A DNA stretch of 64,000 nucleotides from Oceanococcus sp964629015 (GCA_964629015.1 CAZVMN010000010.1:93317-157316); one strand, 5' to 3'; shown: positions 23,990-32,973, numbered from the stretch's first letter. Notes: a model not told the origin generated them from the letters alone. Numbers and translations are program-made.

Positions 23990-24535
23990 ATGGCACGTCT
24001 TTCTATCCCCTCCCTTGAGGCGGTACCTGCTGGGTCCAAGCCGACGCTTGAGGTCATCAATAAACAGTTGGGTGTCGTGCCCAACTTGTATCGTTTGATT
24101 GGTCAAAGTTCGATCGCATTGGAGGGGTTTTCCCGTTTCCACAGCGAGCTTTCAAAGGCCCTCGATGTCAAGACGCGCGAACGTATTGCGTTGGTTGTCG
24201 CTCAGATCAATGGATGCAACTACTGCCTTGCCGCGCACACCTACCTTGGTTTGAATGTCGTGAAGATGAGCCCGGAGGAGATCGCCCTGAACCGACAGGG
24301 TGGTTCGGGAGACCACAAAGCGCGGGCAGCCGTGCGCTTTGCTGCTCAGGTCGCTCGTGAGCGCGGTCATGTCAGTCAGGCCGATATTGACGACGTACAA
24401 AGCGCTGGCTTCAGTGAGGCCCAGATTGTGGACATCGTGGCTTTGGTGGCGATGAACAGTTTCACGAACTACCTCAACGAAGTCGCCAAGACGGATATCG
24501 ACTTCCCCGAGGTTCAAGCTGCTGAGGCCGCATGA
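23990..24535 (+). CDS. Carboxymuconolactone decarboxylase / AhpD-like family protein
   Basis: A 181-residue all-helical protein. The redox motif CxxCxxxH is present in QINGCNYCLAAHTYLG, as in AhpD-type alkylhydroperoxidases; the upstream acidic residue of the E-x11-CxxC pattern is in TRERIALVVAQ. It may act as a peroxidase or a thiol-dependent detoxifying protein. AAGGAG precedes ATG 23990. It is divergent from the LysR gene and followed by a flavin-binding oxidoreductase, which suggests a small stress-response unit. The exact substrate cannot be read. Confidence 0.85.
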   Translation: MARLSIPSLEAVPAGSKPTLEVINKQLGVVPNLYRLIGQSSIALEGFSRFHSELSKALDVKTRERIALVVAQINGCNYCLAAHTYLGLNVVKMSPEEIALNRQGGSGDHKARAAVRFAAQVARERGHVSQADIDDVQSAGFSEAQIVDIVALVAMNSFTNYLNEVAKTDIDFPEVQAAEAA

Positions 24536-24587
24536 TGCCTGTCGGGTCAGGGCACAAGCCCTGGCCCGCTTGGTTTGAGAGCACACA

Positions 24588-25220
24588 ATGACTTACGGGT
24601 TTTTGCAGATCGCGTCGACGCCCAGCGTTGAAGCCGTGCAAGTCAGTCGCGGGGTTGGTCAATTCTGGCGCGAGTTCAAAGGCAATCGGGCGTTTGATCA
24701 GTTGTCCGATGACGTGGCGGCGTTCATCAAGGCGCGTGACAGTTTTTACATGGCCACCGTGTCGGAAACCGGTTGGCCGTATGTGCAACACCGTGGCGGC
24801 CCTCCCGGATTTCTCAAATGTCTCGACACAAAGACGCTGGCTTTCGCCGATTATCGGGGCAACCGGCAGTACATCAGCGCGGGCAATCTGGCGGCTAACG
24901 ATCGCGCCTGCTTATTCTTGATGGACTATGCTCAGCGCGCGAGGCTGAAGGTCTATGTGCGTGTTGAAACGCTTGCGCTTGATGATGATCCCGCCTTAAC
25001 GGACATGTTCTGCGAGGCGTCATACAAGGCCAAGCTGGAACGCATTTTCCGGTTGCATTTGCAGGCTTTTGACTGGAATTGTGGACAGCACATCACGCCG
25101 CGTTTTACCGAGCAGGAGGTGGCCGCGCGTATGTATCCCTTGCGTGAGCGTTTGGCGCGACTCGAGGCCGACAACGCAGCCCTGCGCGCGCAGTGTCATG
25201 GTGAATCCGACACCGGCTGA
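24588..25220 (+). CDS. Pyridoxamine 5'-phosphate oxidase-family flavin-binding protein
   Basis: A 210-residue split-barrel protein. FYMATVSETGWPYVQHRGGPPGFLKCLD, given as the family's FMN-contact region, and ADYRGNRQYISAGNLAANDR match the PNPOx-like group. The C-terminal part (about 150-205) is helical with ERLARLEADNAALRAQ, a short coiled coil. It is unlikely to be the true PdxH, whose signature is absent. It lies 52 bp after the AhpD-like gene, probably in one transcript, and its last 25 bp overlap the end of queG on the other strand. Confidence 0.78.
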   Translation: MTYGFLQIASTPSVEAVQVSRGVGQFWREFKGNRAFDQLSDDVAAFIKARDSFYMATVSETGWPYVQHRGGPPGFLKCLDTKTLAFADYRGNRQYISAGNLAANDRACLFLMDYAQRARLKVYVRVETLALDDDPALTDMFCEASYKAKLERIFRLHLQAFDWNCGQHITPRFTEQEVAARMYPLRERLARLEADNAALRAQCHGESDTG

Positions 25221-26302
25221 TCGATGTTTTTTCGGTCATCCAGGAGTTTGTTCAGGGCCCAGCTCACATGCTCGCGCACGATCTCGGAAGGGTGGTCGCG
25301 GCGTGCATTTAGAGCCTTGATCACCTCGGTGTTGGCTGGGCCGTTGCCAAGCGCGACGGCGAGATTGCGTAGCCAGCTGATGTAGCCTGCGCGGCGCAGC
25401 GGCATGCCCTCGGTACGCTTGAGAAATTCCTCTTCTGTCCAGGCGAACAGGCTGATCAAGTCAGGGTTGTCCAGCTGATGCCGAACCACAAAATCTCGGT
25501 CCGTTGTGGCTTGCGCGTGACGATTCCATGGGCACACCAGTTGGCAGTCGTCGCAGCCGAATATGCGGTTGCCAATCGCCGCGCGCATGTCCAGCGGTAT
25601 GCGGCCTTTGAGTTCGATGGTCAGGTACGAGATGCAGCGTCGTGCATCCAGCCGGCCTTCTGGCAGAATCGCGCCGGTCGGGCAGGCGCGGATGCAGGCC
25701 TGACAAGCTCCACAGGCATTGTCCACCGCTGCGGCATCGCTGGGTGGCAGGGCGAGATCGGTGAACAGCTCACCCAGGAAGAAATACGAACCTTGCTGCT
25801 TGTCGATCAACAGCGTGTTTTTGCCAATCCAGCCCAGGCTGGCGTCACGGGCCAGGGCTTTTTCCAGCACTGGGGCGCTGTCGGCAAAAGCGCGGAAACC
25901 GAACGGGCCGATGCGTTTTTCGAGACGCTGGGCAAGCTGGCGTAAGCGTCCGCGTACGGTCTTGTGATAGTCGCGGCCCAGGGCGTAGCGACTAATGTAA
26001 GCCTTGTGCGGTGTGCGCAGGACATCACGCGCGCTGGTGGCTTTCGGCCAGTACGGCATGCGCAGGCTGATCACGCTTATGGTGTTTGGAACCAGTGCTG
26101 CGGGCTCGCGACGCAGTGTGGCGTTGCGGGCCAGGTAGTCCATCTCGCCGTGCAGGCCTTCCTGAATCCAGCGCCGCATCAGTTCGTCGTCGCGCTGCAG
26201 GTCAGCGCGACTGACCGCCAGCCCCGAAAAACCCAGTTCTGACGCCCACTGCTGGAGATCGCGCAACGTTTGCGTGGGGTCAAGAGCAAGGGGGGAAGTC
26301 AT
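25196..26302 (-). CDS. queG: Epoxyqueuosine reductase
   Basis: A 368-residue cobalamin- and iron-sulfur-dependent enzyme converting epoxyqueuosine to queuosine in tRNA. Two ferredoxin-type clusters are visible (CGACQACIRACPTGA and CDDCQLVCPWN). Upstream are RYALGRDYHKTVRGRL and ALARDASLGWIGKNTLLI, with catalytic Asp in the former region. A C-terminal HEAT-like stretch (YISWLRNLAVALGN) completes it. ATG 26302 matches the family's N-terminus; a longer frame adds a non-conserved leader. It is divergent from nnr with a 43-bp gap, the same pairing as yjeS/yjeF in E. coli. Confidence 0.93.
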   Translation of the reverse strand: MTSPLALDPTQTLRDLQQWASELGFSGLAVSRADLQRDDELMRRWIQEGLHGEMDYLARNATLRREPAALVPNTISVISLRMPYWPKATSARDVLRTPHKAYISRYALGRDYHKTVRGRLRQLAQRLEKRIGPFGFRAFADSAPVLEKALARDASLGWIGKNTLLIDKQQGSYFFLGELFTDLALPPSDAAAVDNACGACQACIRACPTGAILPEGRLDARRCISYLTIELKGRIPLDMRAAIGNRIFGCDDCQLVCPWNRHAQATTDRDFVVRHQLDNPDLISLFAWTEEEFLKRTEGMPLRRAGYISWLRNLAVALGNGPANTEVIKALNARRDHPSEIVREHVSWALNKLLDDRKNIDQPVSDSP

Positions 26303-26345
26303 TCGAGCGGTTCTACAGCGTACGCGTGTGGAGGATAATGGGCGG

Positions 26346-27836
26346 ATGGATAAGGGCTTGCCACTGTACAGCGCACAGCAGGTGCGCAACCTGGATGCTT
26401 GCGTCATTCGCGATTGTGCCATTGACGGCTACACCCTGATGCAGCGGGCCGCCGCCTGCGCGTGGCAAAAGCTGCGTCAGCATTGGCCGCAGGTGCAAAC
26501 CTTGGGTGTTTTGGTCGGGCCGGGCAACAACGGAGGTGATGCGCTGGAGGTCGCGCGTTTGGCGCGCTTGGATGGCTGTGCCGTCAAGGTTTGGTTGCTG
26601 TCCGATCCGGCACGCTTCAAAGGCGAGGCCTTGACCGCGTGGAATGCCTTTGAGGCGGCAGGTCTTGGCGTGCAATCCGGCGCATTGTCTGATGCGGTGC
26701 TCGACTGTGATGTGATGGTCGATGGCCTGTTGGGAACTGGTCTGGCGCGTAACGTGGATTCCGCCTATGCCCAGGCCATCGCGGCGCTCAACGCTGCTGA
26801 TACGCCGGTGCTCGCGCTGGATGTGCCGTCGGGGATCCGTGCAGATAGCGGTGCGGTGCTGGGCGATGCCGTGCGTGCTGATCTCACGGTCAGTTTCATC
26901 GGCCGCAAGCAGGGCTTGTTCACAGGCGACGCCCTAGACCATGTTGGGCAGCATGACTTTGCTGATCTTGATGTGCCCGAGCAGGTGTATCGACAGGAAA
27001 AACCATCGGCCTATCTGATGCCGGAACACGCACCGTTGTCGTGGCTGCCGACGCGCCGTCGCAACAGCCACAAGGGGCGTCATGGGCATGTGTTGGCGAT
27101 GGGCGGTGCGCCGGGTTACAGCGGGGCCATCCGTTTGTGCGCTGGCGCGGCGTTGCGCGCCGGTGCCGGGCTGGTCAGCGTGCTGACGCACCCGGCGTGT
27201 CGTGCGGAAGTCTGCTCCAGCCGGGCGGAATTGATGGTGCGCGCGGCTGGGGAGAACGATGAGGAGTTCTTAGCGTTGTTCCAGCGAGCGTCGGTATTGG
27301 CCGTGGGGCCCGGTCTGGACACCCAGGATTGGGGGCGTGCCCTGCTGGCCCGGGCCATGACCTTTGATGGCCCGGTGGTGCTGGATGCCGACGCGCTGAA
27401 CCTGATGTCTACACAACAAACCTGGCCCGCGCGCTGCGTGATCACGCCACATCCCGGTGAAGCCGCGCGCTTGCTGGGGTGCAGCACGGCGCAGGTGCAG
27501 GCCGATCGCTTTGGTGCGGTGCGGCAGTTGGCTGAGGCTACTGGGGCGGTGACGGTGCTCAAAGGTGCGGGCACTTTGGTTGCTGAACCGCAGGGCGACG
27601 TACTGGTATGCGGGCAGGGCAATCCCGGGATGGGCTGTGGCGGCATGGGCGATGTGCTGACGGGCACGATCGCCGCGCTTATTGCACAAGCGCCGGAACT
27701 GTCGTTGCTGCAGGTGGTTGGTGCCGCGGTTGTGGCTCATGCGCGGGCGGGTGATCGTGTGGCGGCGCGCATGGGGCAGCGCGGCATGTTGCCCAGTGAT
27801 GTGGTTGAGGCGCTGCCCGCGGTGTTGAATTCGTGA
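26346..27836 (+). CDS. nnr: Bifunctional NAD(P)H-hydrate epimerase and ADP-dependent dehydratase
   Basis: A 496-residue fusion that repairs damaged NAD(P)HX. The N-terminal epimerase (about 1-210) has VLVGPGNNGGDALEVARL, DVMVDGLLGTGL and LALDVPSGIRADSG. The C-terminal ribokinase-like dehydratase (about 225-490) has KGRHGHVLAMGGAPGYSGA, GPGLDTQDWG, VLDADALNLM, ITPHPGEAARLLG and GNPGMGCGGMGDVLTG. ATG 26346 gives the standard N-terminus. Its stop overlaps the GTG of tsaE (GTGA). Confidence 0.95.
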   Translation: MDKGLPLYSAQQVRNLDACVIRDCAIDGYTLMQRAAACAWQKLRQHWPQVQTLGVLVGPGNNGGDALEVARLARLDGCAVKVWLLSDPARFKGEALTAWNAFEAAGLGVQSGALSDAVLDCDVMVDGLLGTGLARNVDSAYAQAIAALNAADTPVLALDVPSGIRADSGAVLGDAVRADLTVSFIGRKQGLFTGDALDHVGQHDFADLDVPEQVYRQEKPSAYLMPEHAPLSWLPTRRRNSHKGRHGHVLAMGGAPGYSGAIRLCAGAALRAGAGLVSVLTHPACRAEVCSSRAELMVRAAGENDEEFLALFQRASVLAVGPGLDTQDWGRALLARAMTFDGPVVLDADALNLMSTQQTWPARCVITPHPGEAARLLGCSTAQVQADRFGAVRQLAEATGAVTVLKGAGTLVAEPQGDVLVCGQGNPGMGCGGMGDVLTGTIAALIAQAPELSLLQVVGAAVVAHARAGDRVAARMGQRGMLPSDVVEALPAVLNS

Positions 27837-28312
27837 GCAGCCACGCCTGGTTTCTGGCCGATCCTGCCGCGACCGATCGCTGGGCGCAGGGTTTGGCGGC
27901 CGTTCTGCCGTCGGGGTTTTTCTACATTGCGTTGCGTGGCGATCTTGGTGCGGGCAAAACCCACACTGTGCGGGCGTTATTGCGCGCCTTGGGTGAACAG
28001 GGTCCTGTCCGCAGTCCGACCTACACCTTGCTGGAAGACTATGTGTTGCCGGTCCGTCGCTTGGTGCACATGGACCTCTATCGTCTGGGTGACCCCGAGG
28101 AGTTGGAATATCTCGGACTGCGCGATCTGCTCGGCGAGTCGCTGACGCTGGTGGTGGAGTGGCCACAGCGAGGCGAGGGTGTTTTGCCGCCAGCCGATTT
28201 GCTCATCGAGTTGCGCATCGAGCCCGAAGGCGGGCGCACTGCGACGGTGACCGCGCGCAGCGCCGCTGCGACGGCGTTGCTGAAAAATTGGCAGGAGAAT
28301 TCGTCAGTCTGA
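27833..28312 (+). CDS. tsaE: tRNA threonylcarbamoyladenosine biosynthesis ATPase TsaE
   Basis: A 159-residue P-loop ATPase working with TsaB and TsaD to make t6A37 in tRNAs. Walker A is LRGDLGAGKTHTVRALL; further motifs are VRSPTYTLLEDY, VHMDLYRLGDPEELEYLGLRD and LVVEWPQRGEGVLP. GTG 27833 is embedded in the nnr stop, suggesting coupling. It precedes amiB, the conserved order. Confidence 0.94.
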   Translation: MSSHAWFLADPAATDRWAQGLAAVLPSGFFYIALRGDLGAGKTHTVRALLRALGEQGPVRSPTYTLLEDYVLPVRRLVHMDLYRLGDPEELEYLGLRDLLGESLTLVVEWPQRGEGVLPPADLLIELRIEPEGGRTATVTARSAAATALLKNWQENSSV

Positions 28313-28510
28313 TCACAAGATTGCGCGAGTTCATTCAGGTTCTACATAAATAGTCATTTATAGATAGCTAATAACAAAAGAAAAATTCTTGCTTTTTGTC
28401 GTTGTCTCGCGTTACCTTAATTTCGGGATGTCACCCGCGTTGTGGTTTGCGGGCGGCTGGAGATGAAGTTCCGCAGCACCCGGTGGGGTGAACAGGCGGG
28501 GGGAAACGAC
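28313..28510 (+). other. AT-rich intergenic leader before amiB
   Basis: The 198-bp gap has a markedly AT-rich core (about 28340-28395) unlike its surroundings, then TTGCTT at 28389 and a weak TACCTT at 28413 that could form a poor promoter. No reading frame, hairpin with T-run or RNA gene is convincing. It may hold an UP-element-dependent promoter for amiB. Confidence 0.35.
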
Positions 28511-29641
28511 ATGCAACTCAGACTCAAGAGCAGTCTCGCTGTCGCCTTATGGCTGATCAGCGGGGCAGCCGCTGCGGTCTCGATCACAGACGTGCGCATT
28601 TGGGATGAACCCGAGCAGACGCGCGTCGTGCTCGATATCTCTGCGGCGGTGAAGCACAGCAGCTTTGCGCTGGACAATCCAAATCGTGCCGTGGTGGATA
28701 TCCGCGACATCAGCGTCGTGCCGTCGCTCAAACCGGATCATGCCGGCGTGGTCAAGGGCATACGCTTTGGTGAGCGCGGCGAATCGTTGCGCATGGTGTT
28801 GGATTTGGACGAGACCTCACAGCCGCGCAGCTACCTGCTCGCGCCGTCGGGGGATTTCGGGTACCGCTTGGTGGTCGAGCTGCCGCATTCGCCGCGGGAT
28901 ACGCGCAAAGTGGTGTCTCTGGCACAAAAGAACATTATCGTTGCGATTGATCCGGGGCACGGTGGGGAAGATCCGGGGGCAATCGGGCCGAGCGGTGTGC
29001 GTGAGAAAATCGTCGCGTTGCAGATTGCGCAGCGTCTCAAGCGGTTGATCGACGCCGAGCCCGGTATGCAGGCGATTTTGACCCGCGAAGGGGATTACTT
29101 CGTGGCCCTGGGCAAGCGGCGTGAAATCGCTCAGCGTCAGCGCGCTGATCTGTTCGTGTCGATTCACGCGGATGCGTTCCGCGATCGGCGTGTTTACGGC
29201 TCGTCGGTCTACATTCTCTCGCAAGGTGGGGCGAGTTCGGAGCACGCGCGTGTACTGGCCAATCGCGAGAACGCTGCTGACTTGGTCGGCGGTATCGAGA
29301 TTCAGGACAAGGACGACATGCTCGCGTCGGTGTTGTTGGACATTTCCCAGAGCGCGGCCATCGAAGCCAGTTTGGATCTGGGGCACCGCATGCTGGGTCA
29401 ACTGGGTGGTTTGGGGAAATTGCACAAACGTAGCGTGCAACGCGCCGGTTTTGCCGTGCTCAAAGCGCCAGATATTCCGTCGATTCTGATCGAAACCGCA
29501 TTCATCTCGAATCCGAATGAGGAAACACGCCTGCGCGACCCCAGGAAGCAGGAAGTGCTGGCCCGCAGCATGCGCGATGGCATCATGAGCTACTTTGAGA
29601 CCTATCGCCCGCAACGTGTGGTGGCCCAGGCGCAACGCTGA
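28511..29641 (+). CDS. amiB: Periplasmic N-acetylmuramoyl-L-alanine amidase AmiB/AmiC type
   Basis: A 376-residue septal peptidoglycan hydrolase. A signal peptide (MQLRLKSSLAVALWLISGAA) is followed by an AMIN domain (about 25-135, VSITDVRIWDEPEQTRVVLD). The Amidase_3 zinc domain (about 145-365) has AIDPGHGGEDPGAIGPSG, the metal Glu in REKIVALQIA, FVSIHADAF and LIETAFISNPNEE. No C-terminal LysM repeat is present, unlike some AmiB proteins. The gene lies between tsaE and mutL as in E. coli, so amiB is used as the symbol. It should require an EnvC/NlpD-type activator. Confidence 0.92.
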   Translation: MQLRLKSSLAVALWLISGAAAAVSITDVRIWDEPEQTRVVLDISAAVKHSSFALDNPNRAVVDIRDISVVPSLKPDHAGVVKGIRFGERGESLRMVLDLDETSQPRSYLLAPSGDFGYRLVVELPHSPRDTRKVVSLAQKNIIVAIDPGHGGEDPGAIGPSGVREKIVALQIAQRLKRLIDAEPGMQAILTREGDYFVALGKRREIAQRQRADLFVSIHADAFRDRRVYGSSVYILSQGGASSEHARVLANRENAADLVGGIEIQDKDDMLASVLLDISQSAAIEASLDLGHRMLGQLGGLGKLHKRSVQRAGFAVLKAPDIPSILIETAFISNPNEETRLRDPRKQEVLARSMRDGIMSYFETYRPQRVVAQAQR

Positions 29642-29809
29642 CCGCATCTGTGCAGGCGGTTGAAGGGACGCCTCAGTCATTGACTCAAGTTACCCGCGGA
29701 ATTCGAGCAGAAAGTCGCTAAACTGGTTGTTTTCGACAACGCGTAAACGCGGCCGCTGGGGACGCGGGCTATCCGCGCCAAATCGGCGGGTATCTGAGGT
29801 CATGTTGTC

Positions 29810-29831
29810 GCTCTGGGATCGATCTCAGAGC
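29810..29831. repeat. 22-bp near-perfect palindrome upstream of mutL
   Basis: GCTCTGGGATC (29810-29820) and GATCTCAGAGC (29821-29831) are complementary except for one G/T position, which would still pair as G-U in RNA. It lies 42 bp before the mutL start codon and has no T-run. It may be an operator or a 5'-UTR hairpin. Confidence 0.45.
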
Positions 29832-29872
29832 GCCCAGACTGCGTTTTCGCCTCGCCCCTCCGGAACATCGTT

Positions 29873-31708
29873 TTGCCCATACAACAGCTGCCATCGCATC
29901 TGATCAACCAGATCGCCGCTGGTGAGGTCGTCGAACGTCCGGCCTCTGTCCTCAAGGAATTGCTCGAAAACGCGATTGATTCGGGGGCGCGGCGTATTCA
30001 CATCGATTTGCTCGCCGGTGGCATGCAGCGGGTCGAGGTGGTGGATGACGGTTGCGGTATTCCCGTGGCGGAAATGCCCTTGGCCCTGACCCGTCATGCC
30101 ACCTCTAAGATTCGTGAGCTGGATGACCTGGAAGCGCTGGCCAGTCTGGGCTTTCGCGGTGAAGCCTTGCCGAGTATCGCGGCGGTGGCGGATGTGGAGC
30201 TGGCGTCGCGGCTTGCCGGTGAGGAGCATGGCTGGTTGTTGTCGCTCAAGCCCGGGCAAGCCATGCCAGAGGCGCGTCCGCAAGCCATGCCGATGGGCAC
30301 GCGCGTGACTGTCGACAACCTGTTCCATCAAGTGCCCGCACGGCGTCGGTTCCTGCGCACGGAACGCACGGAATTCGGTCATCTGGATACTTTGGCGCGG
30401 CGTTTGGCCCTGAGTGTGCCGGACCGGGATGTCCGCCTCAGCCACAACGGGCGAGAACAATGGCATGCGCCAGCGGCACAGGATCAGCATGGTGAGGAGG
30501 CGCGTATAGCGCAGTTGGTCGGCGAGGATTTCATCGAACATGCTGTACACATCGATTACGAAGCGCAGGGGATTTCGCTGCATGGCTGGATCGCGCGTCC
30601 GGCCTTTTCCCGCGCGCAGGGCGATCTGCAGCATACGTTCATCAATGGTCGTTACATCCGCGACCGCTTGCTGATCAGTGCGTTAAAGGCCGCCTACGCC
30701 GATGTGCTGCACTACAGCCGACATCCGGCCTATTTGTTGTTCCTGACCATGGACCCGGCCAGCCTTGACGTCAACGTGCATCCGACCAAACAGGAAGTGC
30801 GGTTTCGTGATTCGCGGCGGATCTTCGATACGCTGCGGCGCAGCGTGCAGGAGGCGATCGCTGCGCCGTTGCGAGGATATGCGCCGGCTGCATTTGAACC
30901 CCAGTCTGACGACGCGTCAAAGCAGCCCGCAGCCTCGTCCGCTGCCGGTGCGCAGTATCCGCATGAGGTGGCTGGGCCTTCGCGCTGGCAGGTCGCTGAG
31001 TCGGGGGTGCGTCTGCACGGTGACAGCGCACGCGCACTGTATGCCGGCGCTGACGTTTCTATGGCGTCACAACCTCAACAGCTGGCCATGGGTGAGAACG
31101 AGGGGGTTGATGCGGCGCCGCCACTGGGTTTCGCGCTGGCTCAGATCCACGGGGTCTACATTCTCAGTCAAACGGAGCGCGGCGCCGTTCTGGTGGATAT
31201 GCACGCGGCCCATGAGCGCATCGTTCTGGAAGATCTGAAAGCCCGTCTGCACGGGCAGCGGCAGCCCAGCCAGCCTCTGCTAGTCCCGCAGACCCTGGAG
31301 GTCTCGGTGGCCGCGGCCGATCGTGCCGAGGAGGCCATGCCGATGCTCGAAACCATGGGGCTTGAGCTGCGCCGCGCGTCCGACACACAGTTGGAAATCC
31401 GCGCGGTCCCGTCACTGCTCGCCGATTTCGATGTGCAATCGCTGGTTCGCGATCTGGTCAGCGATCTCGGGCACGCTGACGCCGTCGATCTGCACCGTGT
31501 GGAATTTGCCATTGATCGTGTGCTCGGCAACATGGCGTGCAAATCGGGCTCCGTCAAAGCCGGGCGTAAGCTGGATCGCGCCGAGATGAACGCTTTGCTG
31601 CGCAAAATCGAATCGACGCCGCGATCGGGACAGTGCAATCACGGTCGTCCAACCTGGGTCGAACTCAGTATGGATGCGCTTGACCGTTTGTTTCTTCGCG
31701 GCCGATGA
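29873..31708 (+). CDS. mutL: DNA mismatch repair protein MutL
   Basis: A 611-residue GHKL ATPase that couples MutS to the strand-discriminating nuclease. The N-terminal ATPase has QIAAGEVVERPASVLKELLE, DDGCGIPVAEM, RHATSKI and GFRGEALPSI; FINGRYIRD and VHPTKQEVRF follow. After a variable linker (about 340-420) the C-terminal dimerisation domain ends GQCNHGRPTWVELS. The endonuclease motif DQHA(x)2E(x)4E is not intact: the stretch reads DMHAAHERIVLEDL, and the cysteine motifs are not clear. Function could therefore resemble either the MutH-dependent or the endonuclease type. The start is TTG 29873, exactly at the conserved MPIQ position. Confidence 0.94.
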   Translation: MPIQQLPSHLINQIAAGEVVERPASVLKELLENAIDSGARRIHIDLLAGGMQRVEVVDDGCGIPVAEMPLALTRHATSKIRELDDLEALASLGFRGEALPSIAAVADVELASRLAGEEHGWLLSLKPGQAMPEARPQAMPMGTRVTVDNLFHQVPARRRFLRTERTEFGHLDTLARRLALSVPDRDVRLSHNGREQWHAPAAQDQHGEEARIAQLVGEDFIEHAVHIDYEAQGISLHGWIARPAFSRAQGDLQHTFINGRYIRDRLLISALKAAYADVLHYSRHPAYLLFLTMDPASLDVNVHPTKQEVRFRDSRRIFDTLRRSVQEAIAAPLRGYAPAAFEPQSDDASKQPAASSAAGAQYPHEVAGPSRWQVAESGVRLHGDSARALYAGADVSMASQPQQLAMGENEGVDAAPPLGFALAQIHGVYILSQTERGAVLVDMHAAHERIVLEDLKARLHGQRQPSQPLLVPQTLEVSVAAADRAEEAMPMLETMGLELRRASDTQLEIRAVPSLLADFDVQSLVRDLVSDLGHADAVDLHRVEFAIDRVLGNMACKSGSVKAGRKLDRAEMNALLRKIESTPRSGQCNHGRPTWVELSMDALDRLFLRGR

Positions 31709-32646
31709 CATCACGCGCGGTTTTTATTCTGGGGCCCACGGCGAGCGGGAAATCATCGCTGGCGCTGGCATTGGCGGCGCGCTGGCCGATCGAAATCATC
31801 ACCATGGATTCGGCGCAGATTTACCGTGGAATGGATGTGGGCACGGCCAAGCCTGATGCGCAACAGCAGGCGATATGTCCGCATCATCTGCTTGATATTC
31901 GTGATCCGGCAGAACGTTACTCCGCCGCGGAGTTCGCCGCCGATGCGGCCGGTTTGATTGATGACATCAGCGCGCGCGGTGCGGTGCCGGTGGTGGTGGG
32001 CGGCACGTTCCTGTACATGCGCGCGCTGCTGGAAGGTCTGCACGACATGCCGCCAGCCGATCATCAGGTGCGTGAAGACATCGAAATCGCCGCAGCAAAG
32101 CACGGTTGGCCGGCCTTGCACCGCGAGTTGGCTGAGCGCGATCCGCAGGCGGCGGAACTGATTCATCCCAATGATGCTCAACGAATTCAGCGCGCTTTGG
32201 AGCTGGCCCGGGGCAGTGGCGCCAACCGCAGTGCGCTGTGGCAGGCCCCACGGCATCCGATTTGGGCTGGCCGGTCTCTCAAGCTGGCGCTGGTGCCCAG
32301 CGAGCGCGCGGCGCTGCGTGAGGACATCGCGGTGCGCTTTAAGCAGATGATGGATCAGGGTTTTCTTGAGGAGGTACGGCTTTTGCGTGCGACAGGTGAC
32401 CTCAATTTATCGTTGCCGTCCATGCGCAGTGTGGGCTACCGCCAGTTGTGGCAACACCTGGATGGTGAACTTGCGCTGGATGACGCGGTCAATCGAGGCA
32501 TCATTGCCACACGTCAGTACGCCAAACGTCAGTTAACCTGGTTGCGGCGAGAGCGTCGTTTGGTTGTTCTTCCGTATTCACCGGAGCCGCGCGTTGCCGC
32601 CGCGTTGCGCGTCGTAGAAGCATTTCTCGCCCAGCCGGCGACGTGA
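31705..32646 (+). CDS. miaA: tRNA dimethylallyltransferase
   Basis: A 313-residue enzyme prenylating A37 of tRNAs that read UNN codons. P-loop FILGPTASGKSSLALALA, DSAQIYRGMDVGTAKP, HHLLDIRDPAERYSAAEF, VVGGTFLYMRALLEGL and ATRQYAKRQLTWLR are all in place. ATG 31705 overlaps the mutL stop (ATGA). hfq follows 69 bp downstream, as in E. coli. Confidence 0.96.
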   Translation: MTSRAVFILGPTASGKSSLALALAARWPIEIITMDSAQIYRGMDVGTAKPDAQQQAICPHHLLDIRDPAERYSAAEFAADAAGLIDDISARGAVPVVVGGTFLYMRALLEGLHDMPPADHQVREDIEIAAAKHGWPALHRELAERDPQAAELIHPNDAQRIQRALELARGSGANRSALWQAPRHPIWAGRSLKLALVPSERAALREDIAVRFKQMMDQGFLEEVRLLRATGDLNLSLPSMRSVGYRQLWQHLDGELALDDAVNRGIIATRQYAKRQLTWLRRERRLVVLPYSPEPRVAAALRVVEAFLAQPAT

Positions 32647-32715
32647 TATTCTTCGCCGCCGCGTGTCAGCACGTGCCATCCGCACTGTCCATCAAGAGAC
32701 AGACAGGAGTTTTAA

Positions 32716-32973
32716 ATGTCCAAAGGGCAAACCCTACAAGAACCCTTCCTGAACCAGCTCCGCAAGGAACGTATCCCGGTGGCGATTTATCTCGTCAACG
32801 GTATCAAGCTGCAAGGTCAGATCGAATCCTTCGACCAATTCGTCGTGTTGCTCAAGAATGCTGTGAGCCAGATGGTTTACAAGCATGCAATTTCCACCAT
32901 TGTGCCGACGCGTCCTGTGCGTATTGAATCCGATGCGCCGGCTGAAGACGACGCAGCGGAAGCAGCCGCCTAA
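32716..32973 (+). CDS. hfq: RNA-binding chaperone Hfq
   Basis: An 85-residue Sm-like protein that forms hexamers and mediates sRNA-mRNA pairing. Sm1 and Sm2 are intact: QEPFLNQLRKERIPVAIYLV, GQIESFDQFVVLL, and YKHAISTIVP with the proximal-face YKH. The C-terminal tail is short and acidic (APAEDDAAEAAA). AGGAG precedes ATG 32716. hflX starts on the very next base after its stop. Confidence 0.97.
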   Translation: MSKGQTLQEPFLNQLRKERIPVAIYLVNGIKLQGQIESFDQFVVLLKNAVSQMVYKHAISTIVPTRPVRIESDAPAEDDAAEAAA

